NCBI GenBank assembly: GCA_902526075.1
Contig: CABZJM010000001.1
Location: 66,829 to 130,828 of the forward strand
Direction: 5' to 3'
Source of the DNA: an uncultured Bacteroidota bacterium
Lineage (GTDB): Bacteria; Bacteroidota; Bacteroidia; Flavobacteriales; Flavobacteriaceae
DNA: 64,000 bases
Shown here: one piece after another, positions 1-7,147 of the stretch
Numbering within the stretch: position 1 is the stretch's first letter
Layout of the letters: the number at the start of each line of letters is the position of its first letter
The notes under the pieces: generated by a model
Databases searched by the model: none
The model's input: only the letters and a program-made list of their open reading frames with translations
Told to the model about the DNA's origin: nothing
Position numbers and translations under genes: made by a program

Positions 1-251
1 TTATTGGGAATCCCAAAGACTATTATAGAATTTATTTTGTTGTCAATTAGTTCATTGCAAAATTCTATTGCGCGATCAATTGAATATCTAAATTGTCCCT
101 GCATGGATTTAATAGGTTCTTTTATGTTTTGGCCTTCGGTTATAAATACTGGACATATCAGGTCTGCAGCATTAATGCTTACATCTTCAATCATATTCCT
201 CAGAATTTTATTATACCTAAGTCTTCTCAATCTATTTACTGGAAATTTCAT
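1..251 (-). CDS. hemB: Porphobilinogen synthase, N-terminal part (cut by window edge)
   Basis: Only the first 83 codons are inside the window. The translation opens MKFPVNRLRRLRYNKILRNM and continues with DLICPVFITEG, the family signature at the start of delta-aminolevulinate dehydratase, which condenses two 5-aminolevulinates to porphobilinogen. The catalytic lysines and metal site lie beyond the edge. The ATG overlaps the TGA of the upstream hemC/hemD gene (ATGA, 4 nt), so it is translationally coupled and is the third gene of a hemA-hemCD-hemB operon. Identity is secure despite truncation; no other family shares this opening. Confidence 0.9.
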   Translation of the reverse strand, partial: MKFPVNRLRRLRYNKILRNMIEDVSINAADLICPVFITEGQNIKEPIKSMQGQFRYSIDRAIEFCNELIDNKINSIIVFGIPN

Positions 252-1846
252 TTTTGATAGAAATATTTAATTAATGATTCTGAAATACCTTCATATGATT
301 GCATCTTTGAGGTTAGCATACAATCAAAACCTTTACTATTGACATAGTCAGTTGTAGTCTTTCCAATACTTATTATTTTAGTGTACTTAGGATTATAAAA
401 TTGAACAAATGAGTCAAATGCTGATGGACTGGTAAAAACAGTATATGTATCTTTGGTTTCAATAAGTTTTAATAATTCTTTGTTTACTTTTCTCTTTAAA
501 TTAGTCTCGTAAACATTCACTCTCTCTACTGCGCAAAAGCCTTGAAGTTTTATTTTAAAATCATCTTTCGCAATTTTACCTTGAATTAGAAGGGTTTTTT
601 TTCCGTTCAGCAACTTATTATTTTTGAGTTCTTCAGCCATAATATTAGAATAGTTTCTTTTTGAAATATAAGCTGACTCATATCCATATTCATTTAAAGT
701 TTGGTTTGTTTTATTCCCAATGCAAATAAATTTTATTGCTGAAGAAACTTTAACCCTATTGAAAAAATTCTTTATTCCATTTTTTGAGGTAAAAATTACA
801 TAATCATAGTTATCAATATTATTCACAGTAAAATCTAGTGGACTAATCTCGATTAACGGAAAATGATGGGTAACTATGTCACTTTTGGATAGTTCTTTAA
901 AACCACTAATATCACCCTCATTAGTCAAAATTATTTGAACCGGTATTTTGTCAGAAATTTTAGACATTAATGTTTTTGCTAGTTTCACCCCAATGTCAAT
1001 TTGATTGCCGATTTCCTTAGTCATTTTTCCATAAATGTATTTTTTCTCTTTTGCGTCAAATACTTTGCCCTCAATCACAATCTTATCACCATTTAATATG
1101 CATAATACAGCATCAGGGGATGAGCATCCTCCACCTACGGTTTTTAAAAATTTTCTTTCTTCATTAATACAAATTTGAGTTGATTTGTCTAGTATTTTTT
1201 TTAGAATTGAAATTGTTTTTTTATCATCCTTTCTGAATTCAACAGCTAAAGCTCCCTGGCCTGCTGCAGGAATTATTTCGTCTGATTTGAAATATTTGGA
1301 AATTCTTTGTTCTAAACCTAATCTTTTCAAACCAGCAGCAGCAAGTATAATTCCTTCAAGCTTACCATCGTCAAGTTTTTTAATTCTAGTCTCCACATTT
1401 CCTCTTATACTTTTTACCTCAACCCCATTGTAAATTTTTTGAATTTGCTCCTTTCTTCTTATTGATGAGGTTCCGATTAATTTTATATCATGTATTTTTT
1501 TATACTTAAGTCCTTTTTTTAAAACAAGCACATCCATGGGTTCTTCTCTTTTAGTTACAGTAAAAGAGCTAAGATTATTATTTCCTTCAGATGGCAAATC
1601 TTTTAAACTGTGAATAGCAAAATCAATAGTTTTTTTTTCTAATTCATTTTGAATTTCAGAAACAAAAAAACCTTTATCTAAAATTTTAGTCAGGTCTTTA
1701 TTCAATAAAATATCACCTTTAGTTTTGATTTTTTTTATGATAAATTCCGTTGAAGGGTTTTTTTCTTTTAATTTTTTGATAACATAATTTGTTTGGGTAA
1801 TCGCAAGTTTACTCGACCTGGTACCAACAATTAACTTATTAATCAT
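248..1846 (-). CDS. hemC: Fused hydroxymethylbilane synthase / uroporphyrinogen-III synthase
   Basis: A 532-residue protein about as long as HemC (about 300) plus HemD (about 220). Residues 1-300 are hydroxymethylbilane synthase: opening KLIVGTRSSKLAITQT, the AIHSLKDLP motif, GTSSIRR, and Cys241 in GGGCSSPDAV, the expected attachment point of the dipyrromethane cofactor. From about residue 305 it reads as uroporphyrinogen-III synthase, with VIFTSKNGIKNFF, FTSPSAFDSF and ISIGKTTTDYV. Together the domains make and close the tetrapyrrole to uroporphyrinogen III. The reading frame is continuous with no stop or internal start at the junction. It overlaps hemA by 8 nt and hemB by 4 nt. Fusions exist in some bacteria; many flavobacteria keep the genes separate (recalled). 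Confidence 0.92.
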   Translation of the reverse strand: MINKLIVGTRSSKLAITQTNYVIKKLKEKNPSTEFIIKKIKTKGDILLNKDLTKILDKGFFVSEIQNELEKKTIDFAIHSLKDLPSEGNNNLSSFTVTKREEPMDVLVLKKGLKYKKIHDIKLIGTSSIRRKEQIQKIYNGVEVKSIRGNVETRIKKLDDGKLEGIILAAAGLKRLGLEQRISKYFKSDEIIPAAGQGALAVEFRKDDKKTISILKKILDKSTQICINEERKFLKTVGGGCSSPDAVLCILNGDKIVIEGKVFDAKEKKYIYGKMTKEIGNQIDIGVKLAKTLMSKISDKIPVQIILTNEGDISGFKELSKSDIVTHHFPLIEISPLDFTVNNIDNYDYVIFTSKNGIKNFFNRVKVSSAIKFICIGNKTNQTLNEYGYESAYISKRNYSNIMAEELKNNKLLNGKKTLLIQGKIAKDDFKIKLQGFCAVERVNVYETNLKRKVNKELLKLIETKDTYTVFTSPSAFDSFVQFYNPKYTKIISIGKTTTDYVNSKGFDCMLTSKMQSYEGISESLIKYFYQK

Positions 1847-3062
1847 CAGTGAAAATTTTATTTATAATTTTTAAAGCATCAGTGTTCTTCCCGTTCTCAC
1901 TGACACTAATGATCTTTTTTACTAATCTGTCTGAAAACTTATCATAGATTTCCTGTATTTCTGTATTATTATTTTCCAAATTTTCGGCATCAGACATTAA
2001 GTTTTTAATTTCCTTTTTTATAGAAATTATACTTGGTCTTAATTCTCTAGAATCTAACCATTGGTTATATTCAATGACATATTTTTCAATAAGCTTTTTA
2101 GCTTTTTTAACCTCTGAGATTCTTTTGTTGTAATTTTCGTTTACCTTATCCTTTAGTTTATCAAGATCAACCAATTCTACATTACTGTAGTTGTTATTTA
2201 TGATAATATTTCTCGGAACAGATAAATCAACCAATATTATTTTTTTATTTCTTTTCGAATCAATATGCAAAAGGTCCTTATCAGTTAATAGGGGTTTTTT
2301 GGATGAGGTGCTAAAAATAATAATGTCAACAGATTCTAATTTGCTTTTCCATTCGGTGAATTTTACCAGATTTAGGTCAAACTTTTCAACTAGGTGAGTG
2401 GTGTTGGCTTCAGTTCTATTTGTTATAGATATTTTTCCAAAATTTTTTGAGAAAAGTTGTTTTATAGAAAGCTTTGATGTTCTACCTGCCCCAACACATA
2501 ATATCGATAATTCTTCTGAGTTATTAATATTTCCTATTTGGTCAATGGCAGCTGAGCTCACAGAAATTCCACCTTTGTCAATTTCGGTATTAGTTCTTAT
2601 AAATTTACTGGCCTCTAACGACTTTTGAATCATTCTTTCAATGGCTGGGCTTAACATTTTGTTGTCTTTGCAAATATTGTAAGAAGTTTTTATTTGATCA
2701 ACAATTTGGAATTCACCAATTATCATCGATTCAAGTCCACTAGATAGTCTGAACAGGTGTTCTGAAATTTCAAAAGACCCCTGTTTTTTCTTAATATATG
2801 GTCTCAATCCGTCATTAAACTTTTTAAGCTTGCTTAGAGTCATAATAACTGAGTGGAATGTTTTATTATGGCTGGCTTGATTTTCAGCTGTTTCAAAATA
2901 AAGCTCTGTTCTATTACATGTAGAGATGATAAAGAGTCCTTTCAGAGTTACTCTATTATTAATTTCATTAAATATTATTCGATATTCCTCTGTATATATG
3001 TAAAAGAGTTCGCGGATTTTTACCGGTGCTATTTTATAATTTAAGCTTATTAATCCTAACAT
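1839..3062 (-). CDS. hemA: Glutamyl-tRNA reductase
   Basis: Catalyses NADPH-dependent reduction of glutamyl-tRNA to glutamate-1-semialdehyde, the first committed step of C5 haem synthesis. From the ATG at 3062 it opens MLGLISLNYKIAPVKIRE, and Cys49 in IISTCNRTELY is the catalytic thiol. A Rossmann segment (ILCVGAGRTSKL) and a C-terminal dimerisation helix follow; total 407 residues, normal for the family. A longer TTG-started version (from 3095) would contain the -7 promoter element inside its own coding sequence, so the ATG at 3062 is preferred. First gene of the hem operon. Upstream is a 44-nt element shared with the hmuR-like gene. Confidence 0.94.
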   Translation of the reverse strand: MLGLISLNYKIAPVKIRELFYIYTEEYRIIFNEINNRVTLKGLFIISTCNRTELYFETAENQASHNKTFHSVIMTLSKLKKFNDGLRPYIKKKQGSFEISEHLFRLSSGLESMIIGEFQIVDQIKTSYNICKDNKMLSPAIERMIQKSLEASKFIRTNTEIDKGGISVSSAAIDQIGNINNSEELSILCVGAGRTSKLSIKQLFSKNFGKISITNRTEANTTHLVEKFDLNLVKFTEWKSKLESVDIIIFSTSSKKPLLTDKDLLHIDSKRNKKIILVDLSVPRNIIINNNYSNVELVDLDKLKDKVNENYNKRISEVKKAKKLIEKYVIEYNQWLDSRELRPSIISIKKEIKNLMSDAENLENNNTEIQEIYDKFSDRLVKKIISVSENGKNTDALKIINKIFTDD

Positions 3063-3080
3063 ATCATCTTTATGAATTTG

Positions 3081-3088
3081 CAAAGATA
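3081..3088 (-). promoter_or_regulatory. -7 promoter element of hemA
   Basis: Minus strand reads TATCTTTG, a perfect match to the Bacteroidota -7 consensus TAnnTTTG, 18 nt before the hemA ATG. I see no good TTG (-33) element at the expected distance, so activation from the upstream 44-nt element is plausible. Confidence 0.6.
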
Positions 3089-3110
3089 AATGCAAATTTT
3101 ATATTTAAAG

Positions 3111-3154
3111 TAACGCTAGAAGTTCTTTTATTTTGTTATGAGTTCAATCTGTTA
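3111..3154 (-). promoter_or_regulatory. 44-nt upstream element, copy 1 (hemA)
   Basis: Matches 12674-12717 at 35 of 44 positions without gaps. On the plus strand the blocks AGTTCTTTTA and AGTTCAATCTGTTA are invariant (24 nt) and separated by 10 variable bases; AGTTC recurs 20 nt apart, two helical turns. It ends 48 nt before the hemA ATG, the same orientation and almost the same distance as copy 2 before the hmuR-like gene. Probably a regulator binding site for haem genes (inference). Confidence 0.55.
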
Positions 3155-3238
3155 ATTGATTTTGATTCTAAATAATATATCGTTTACAGATATATTTGTA
3201 ACACACACTAAATTTTTTTCTTTTTTTCTTAATTTTTA

Positions 3239-3255
3239 TTTAGATTGAATCTAAA
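3239..3255. promoter_or_regulatory. Perfect 17-nt palindrome, probable metal-responsive operator
   Basis: TTTAGATTGAATCTAAA: two 8-nt arms around a central G. It overlaps a possible TTG -33 element (3245-3247) and sits 8 nt upstream of the -7 element of the DUF4856-imelysin-TonB operon, the position of a repressor site. TTAG-type half-sites are known for DtxR/MntR-family iron or manganese regulators; assignment to that family is inference. Confidence 0.5.
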
Positions 3256-3263
3256 CTAATGTA

Positions 3264-3271
3264 TATATTTG
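3264..3271 (+). promoter_or_regulatory. -7 promoter element of the iron-uptake operon
   Basis: TATATTTG matches TAnnTTTG. It lies 29 nt before the start codon of the DUF4856 gene, with a TTG 16 nt upstream inside the palindrome. Confidence 0.6.
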
Positions 3272-3300
3272 CACTTGAAATTTAAAAATTTAATCAAATT

Positions 3301-4530
3301 ATGAAAAACTTAATATACAAGTCATTGATTTTATCATTGGCAATTTTTGTTTATTCTTGTGACAATGATGATAACGATAATGATAATGGAGGCAACAATA
3401 TAGTCGCTCCAACCTCATATGAGTTTACAAGAAATGGAGAGTCAACTGTAAGTTTCTCTGGTCAAACAACAAGACTTACCCAAGCTGAAGAATTATATGC
3501 TGCACTGAATTCTAGTGAAGCTACTGAAAGTGGTTTAGACTTAATGTTCAATGGAGATGCTAATGGTTCAGCTGGTTTTGCGGATGCTTCTTTAAATGGT
3601 ACATCAAAAATTATTGGCAGTAAGACAGCAGCATCCACTTTAGCTGGTAGTGCCACTACAAAGCAAATGTTTGACGATATGATCGCAGATTATGCTAACA
3701 ATGTAGTACCAAACTGGGGAAGCGATGCAGGACCAGGTCAACCAGGTGCAATTTCTACACCTGATGGTGCTTCAACTTATCACCTAAACGCTGAAGGTCA
3801 AGAACTTGATCAGTTATTCTTTAAAGGATTAATAGGTGCATTTACTCTAGACCAAATTGTGAACAACTACATTCACCCAAATCAGTTAGATTCTGGAACT
3901 AGAATTGAGGACAACGACAACGATGTTCTTTCAGGTGACAATAATTACACTGATATGGAGCATAAGTGGGACGAAGGTTTTGGATACTTATATGGTCTTG
4001 ATGGTGATAATTTAGCTAATGCTGGAGCTAGTCCTTCTGGGTCTGGTAGTTTATTAATGAAATATTTCAAGAAAATAAATGATGAAGGTGGATACGAACC
4101 CGGAATCGGTCAAGTTGTATATGATGCATTCATTATGGGTAGAACAGCTATTGTCAATAAAGATTACGATCTTAGAGATCAGCAAGCTGCCATTATAAAG
4201 GTTGAATTATCCAAAGTTATTGGTTATTATGCAATTCACTACATGAATGACTACGTAGCCAAGTTAGAAGCTGGCAATATAGCTAAGGCACACCATTCTC
4301 TTTCAGAGGGATGGGGATTCCTTTTGAGTTTACAGTTTACTAACAATGGAAATGATGAGCCATTTATGGACAAAGCTACTGTGGAGTACTTTTTAGCCAA
4401 CTATATGGGTGATTTCCATAACATGAACCCAGCTGTGTTGACTGCACCTGCATCTTCACAGTATCCTGGAATGATTGCTTTAGTAAAACAAGCATTCGAG
4501 GCTAATGGTGTTACTTTAAACATTGACTAA
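3301..4530 (+). CDS. DUF4856 family surface lipoprotein
   Basis: A 409-residue lipoprotein. Residues 1-20 form a signal peptide ending in a lipobox (FVYSC). The cysteine is followed by a run of Asp/Asn (DNDDNDNDNGG), the acidic lipoprotein-export signal that sends Bacteroidota lipoproteins to the cell surface. The mature part has features I associate with DUF4856, such as YTDMEHKWDEGFGYLYG and AHHSLSEGWGF. The biochemical function is not established. It is first in an operon with an imelysin, an HTTM protein, a TonB receptor and a DCC protein, behind a palindromic operator, so a role in iron acquisition at the outer membrane is likely (inference). Confidence 0.75.
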   Translation: MKNLIYKSLILSLAIFVYSCDNDDNDNDNGGNNIVAPTSYEFTRNGESTVSFSGQTTRLTQAEELYAALNSSEATESGLDLMFNGDANGSAGFADASLNGTSKIIGSKTAASTLAGSATTKQMFDDMIADYANNVVPNWGSDAGPGQPGAISTPDGASTYHLNAEGQELDQLFFKGLIGAFTLDQIVNNYIHPNQLDSGTRIEDNDNDVLSGDNNYTDMEHKWDEGFGYLYGLDGDNLANAGASPSGSGSLLMKYFKKINDEGGYEPGIGQVVYDAFIMGRTAIVNKDYDLRDQQAAIIKVELSKVIGYYAIHYMNDYVAKLEAGNIAKAHHSLSEGWGFLLSLQFTNNGNDEPFMDKATVEYFLANYMGDFHNMNPAVLTAPASSQYPGMIALVKQAFEANGVTLNID

Positions 4531-4540
4531 AAACTTGATG

Positions 4541-4573
4541 AATTGGTATATGATTTACCAATTTATTTTTTTT
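4541..4573 (+). terminator. Intrinsic terminator or attenuator inside the iron operon
   Basis: Perfect 8-bp stem AATTGGTA / TACCAATT with a 7-nt loop, followed by eight T (4566-4573). It lies 10 nt after the DUF4856 stop codon, so it probably lowers transcription of the downstream imelysin and receptor genes relative to DUF4856. Confidence 0.65.
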
Positions 4574-4587
4574 GTTTTCTAAATTTT

Positions 4588-4623
4588 GAGAGGGAAGTAG
4601 TGGTCAACACTATTTCCCCTCTC
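4588..4623 (+). other. Second, GC-richer hairpin upstream of the imelysin gene
   Basis: GAGAGGGAAGTAGTG (4588-4602) pairs with CACTATTTCCCCTCTC (4608-4623) with a 5-nt loop and one bulge. No T-tract follows. It may protect the 5' end of a processed imelysin mRNA or be part of an attenuator with the preceding hairpin. No -7 element is visible between here and 4659. Confidence 0.5.
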
Positions 4624-4658
4624 TGTTTAGCTTAATATTTACTTATATTTACATTATC

Positions 4659-5777
4659 ATGAAAAAATTTAAACTATTTTTTTTATTTACCTTTTTTATT
4701 ATCCTGTCATGTTCAGAAAATGAAAATAATTCATCAACTGATGGTTATGACAGGTCATTACTACTTAGTAATGTAGTTGATAATATAATGATTCCAGCAC
4801 ATCAAAATTTTGATAATGAATTAGAGCTATTCGAATCAGCTGTAAATTCATTTGGTCAGGATAGATCCATATCAAATTTAGAAATGATGCAAAATCAATT
4901 TATAGAAGCCTACAAAGCATGGCAACATATCGAAATGTTTAATATTGGTTACGCTGAAGAGATATTTTACGCATCAAAAATGAATATTTATCCAGCTAAT
5001 ATCACAAGAATAACGCAAAACATTAATTCTGACAATGTAGATTTGGATGGTAATTCAAACCAGTACTCAGCCCAAGGTTTTCCTGCAGTTGATTACTTAT
5101 TGTGTGGATTAGGAGAAACAAACGATCAAATTCTAAATGTATATATAACTGATAATAACATGACTTTTGGATATTTAAACCTTTTGGTTTCAAAGATGGT
5201 AAATAATACAGATTCCGTTATTAGTTATTGGAATACAAACAAAGAGACTTTTATAAACTCGACAGCAAACACTTCAACATCAAGTTTAAATAAGCTTGCT
5301 AATGATTTTGTTTACTATTATGAAAAGGGTCTTAGGGCTAATAAAATTGGAATACCTGCAGGCGTGTGGTCAGGTCAACTACCACAAAATGTTGAAGCTT
5401 ACTATAAATCCGATATTTCAAAAATGTTAGCTGTTGAAGCATTACAAGCAAGTGCAGATTTTTTTAATGGTATTCACTTTGGAGAATCTCAAACAAATGG
5501 TGAAGGTCTTTATGATTACTTGGCTTATTTAGACGACACAAATTACTCGGATTCCTCAATGTTCCTTGGACTTCAAGATGATATTGTCGAATCATTTGAT
5601 AACTCGATGGTTAAAATCAATTTGTTAAATGACAACTTTGCTTTACAAGTTCAATCAGATAATATGAAAATGCTTGAAGCTTATGATGCGATTCAACAAG
5701 GGGTGGTAAGACTTAAAACAAATATGTTATCCATTCTTGGTATTGCTGTCGATTATTATGATGCGGACGGAGACTAG
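4659..5777 (+). CDS. Imelysin family lipoprotein (iron-regulated)
   Basis: A 372-residue lipoprotein: signal peptide with lipobox ILSC at about residues 15-18, then an acidic linker (SENENN). The body is helical and imelysin-like: a helix pair around residues 60-85 containing YKAWQHIEMF, and GFPAVDYLLCG near residue 143, where imelysin peptidase-like proteins often have this GFPALDYLL form rather than a GxHxxE motif. Imelysin-like proteins are periplasmic or surface proteins tied to iron uptake (IrpA-like); catalysis is not proven. It is separated from DUF4856 by two hairpins and followed 11 nt later by the HTTM gene. Confidence 0.85.
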   Translation: MKKFKLFFLFTFFIILSCSENENNSSTDGYDRSLLLSNVVDNIMIPAHQNFDNELELFESAVNSFGQDRSISNLEMMQNQFIEAYKAWQHIEMFNIGYAEEIFYASKMNIYPANITRITQNINSDNVDLDGNSNQYSAQGFPAVDYLLCGLGETNDQILNVYITDNNMTFGYLNLLVSKMVNNTDSVISYWNTNKETFINSTANTSTSSLNKLANDFVYYYEKGLRANKIGIPAGVWSGQLPQNVEAYYKSDISKMLAVEALQASADFFNGIHFGESQTNGEGLYDYLAYLDDTNYSDSSMFLGLQDDIVESFDNSMVKINLLNDNFALQVQSDNMKMLEAYDAIQQGVVRLKTNMLSILGIAVDYYDADGD

Positions 5778-5788
5778 AGAAAGATAAG

Positions 5789-7147
5789 ATGATAAATAAT
5801 TTTTCGAGGTATTTTAAACAAGAATCTCTACCTCATTCACTTGCATTATACAGAATTGGTTTTGGTATTCTTATAATGTTTAGCCTGGCTAGATTTGCGC
5901 TAAATGGATGGATTGAGTCTTTATATTTAGAACCAGACTTTCATTTTTCTTATTATGGATTTTCATGGGTAAAACCAATTGGCGTTTATACTTATCTAAT
6001 TTTTATGATATGCTTTTTTTCAGCACTATTTGTTACAATTGGATATAAATACAGGATTTCCATAATATTACTTTTTTTAAGTTTTACTTATATCGAATTG
6101 ATGGATAAGACAACTTATTTAAATCATTATTATCTAGTAAGCTGCATCTCCTTTTTAATGATCTTCTTACCCTGTTCAACCTATTTTGCTGTAGACAGTG
6201 GAAAGAATATTAAAATTCCTCAATGGACGATTGACTCATTAAAATTTTTAATAATAATAGTGTATATATATGCTGGTCTTGCAAAAATTAATTCTGATTG
6301 GTTAATTCATGCCCAGCCTTTAAAAATCTGGTTAAGAGCAAAATATACAATCCCTATAATTGGTGAAACTTTGCTGCAAAAAAACTTTTCATACTATTTA
6401 TTTAGTTGGGGTGGAATGCTGTATGATTGCATCATTCCTTTTTTACTCATTTTCAAAAAAACTCGAAACTTTGCGTTTTTTATGGTAATAGTATTTCATG
6501 TAATGACAAGAATTTTATTTCCACCGATTGGAATGTTCCCTTACATAATGATATTTAGCTGTATAATATTTTTTGACAGTGGTTTACATAAAAAAATTCT
6601 CGATTTTATCAGATCTATTTTTAGATTAAAAATTACAAATAATGAAAAATTTATTTCTGACCCTATGAGCTTCATGAGAAAAAAGGTTGTTATTCCAATA
6701 TTATTAGTATTTTTTATCGTTCAGATTTTATCTCCATTAAGAAGTATTTTATATCCTGGTGAATTATTTTGGACTGAACAAGGATATAGATTTTCTTGGA
6801 GGGTTATGCTTATTGAGAAAGCAGGTTATACAACCTTCAAGGTTGTAGATAATAGTACAAATAAATTTCAGCTAATAGACAATATGGAATTTCTTACTCC
6901 TTTTCAAGAAAAGCAGATGAGTTTTCAACCTGATATGATTTTGGAGTATGCACATTATCTTGGAGATTCATTTAAAAAAAGAGGTTTTAATGATGTCTCT
7001 GTTTATGCTGATAGTTATGTAACCCTTAATGGTAGACCGAGTAAAAGATTTATTGATCCTGAAGTTGATTTATATAAACAAAAAAATGATTTAAAACATA
7101 AAATATGGATTATTCCAATAAAAGATGAAATCAAAAGTCTACTTTAA
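5789..7147 (+). CDS. HTTM-domain membrane protein, vitamin K-dependent carboxylase-like
   Basis: A 452-residue integral membrane protein. Residues 15-290 hold several hydrophobic helices of the HTTM type, including DKTTYLNHYYLVS, and a segment reading YIYAGLAKINSDWL. After a last helix (about 303-320), the soluble C-terminal part carries YPGELFWTEQGYRFSWRVML, a motif seen in bacterial relatives of vitamin K-dependent gamma-glutamyl carboxylase. The true bacterial substrate is unknown. It is locked between imelysin and a TonB receptor, overlapping the receptor start by 23 nt, which suggests coupling and a shared job in metal uptake. Family call is solid, activity uncertain. Confidence 0.8.
   Translation: MINNFSRYFKQESLPHSLALYRIGFGILIMFSLARFALNGWIESLYLEPDFHFSYYGFSWVKPIGVYTYLIFMICFFSALFVTIGYKYRISIILLFLSFTYIELMDKTTYLNHYYLVSCISFLMIFLPCSTYFAVDSGKNIKIPQWTIDSLKFLIIIVYIYAGLAKINSDWLIHAQPLKIWLRAKYTIPIIGETLLQKNFSYYLFSWGGMLYDCIIPFLLIFKKTRNFAFFMVIVFHVMTRILFPPIGMFPYIMIFSCIIFFDSGLHKKILDFIRSIFRLKITNNEKFISDPMSFMRKKVVIPILLVFFIVQILSPLRSILYPGELFWTEQGYRFSWRVMLIEKAGYTTFKVVDNSTNKFQLIDNMEFLTPFQEKQMSFQPDMILEYAHYLGDSFKKRGFNDVSVYADSYVTLNGRPSKRFIDPEVDLYKQKNDLKHKIWIIPIKDEIKSLL

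Noticed and set aside
1185-1433. Reading frames antisense to hemC and many other genes (for example 2191-2628, 27146-27358, 43521-43724)
   Set aside because: They mirror well-supported genes, have no promoter, no recognisable domain and skewed composition; treated as shadows.
3063-3095. TTG start 11 codons upstream of hemA
   Set aside because: It would place the -7 element inside the coding region and adds residues absent from HemA.
4588-4623. Second hairpin as an intrinsic terminator
   Set aside because: No T-tract follows on the plus strand, so only the first hairpin was called a terminator.
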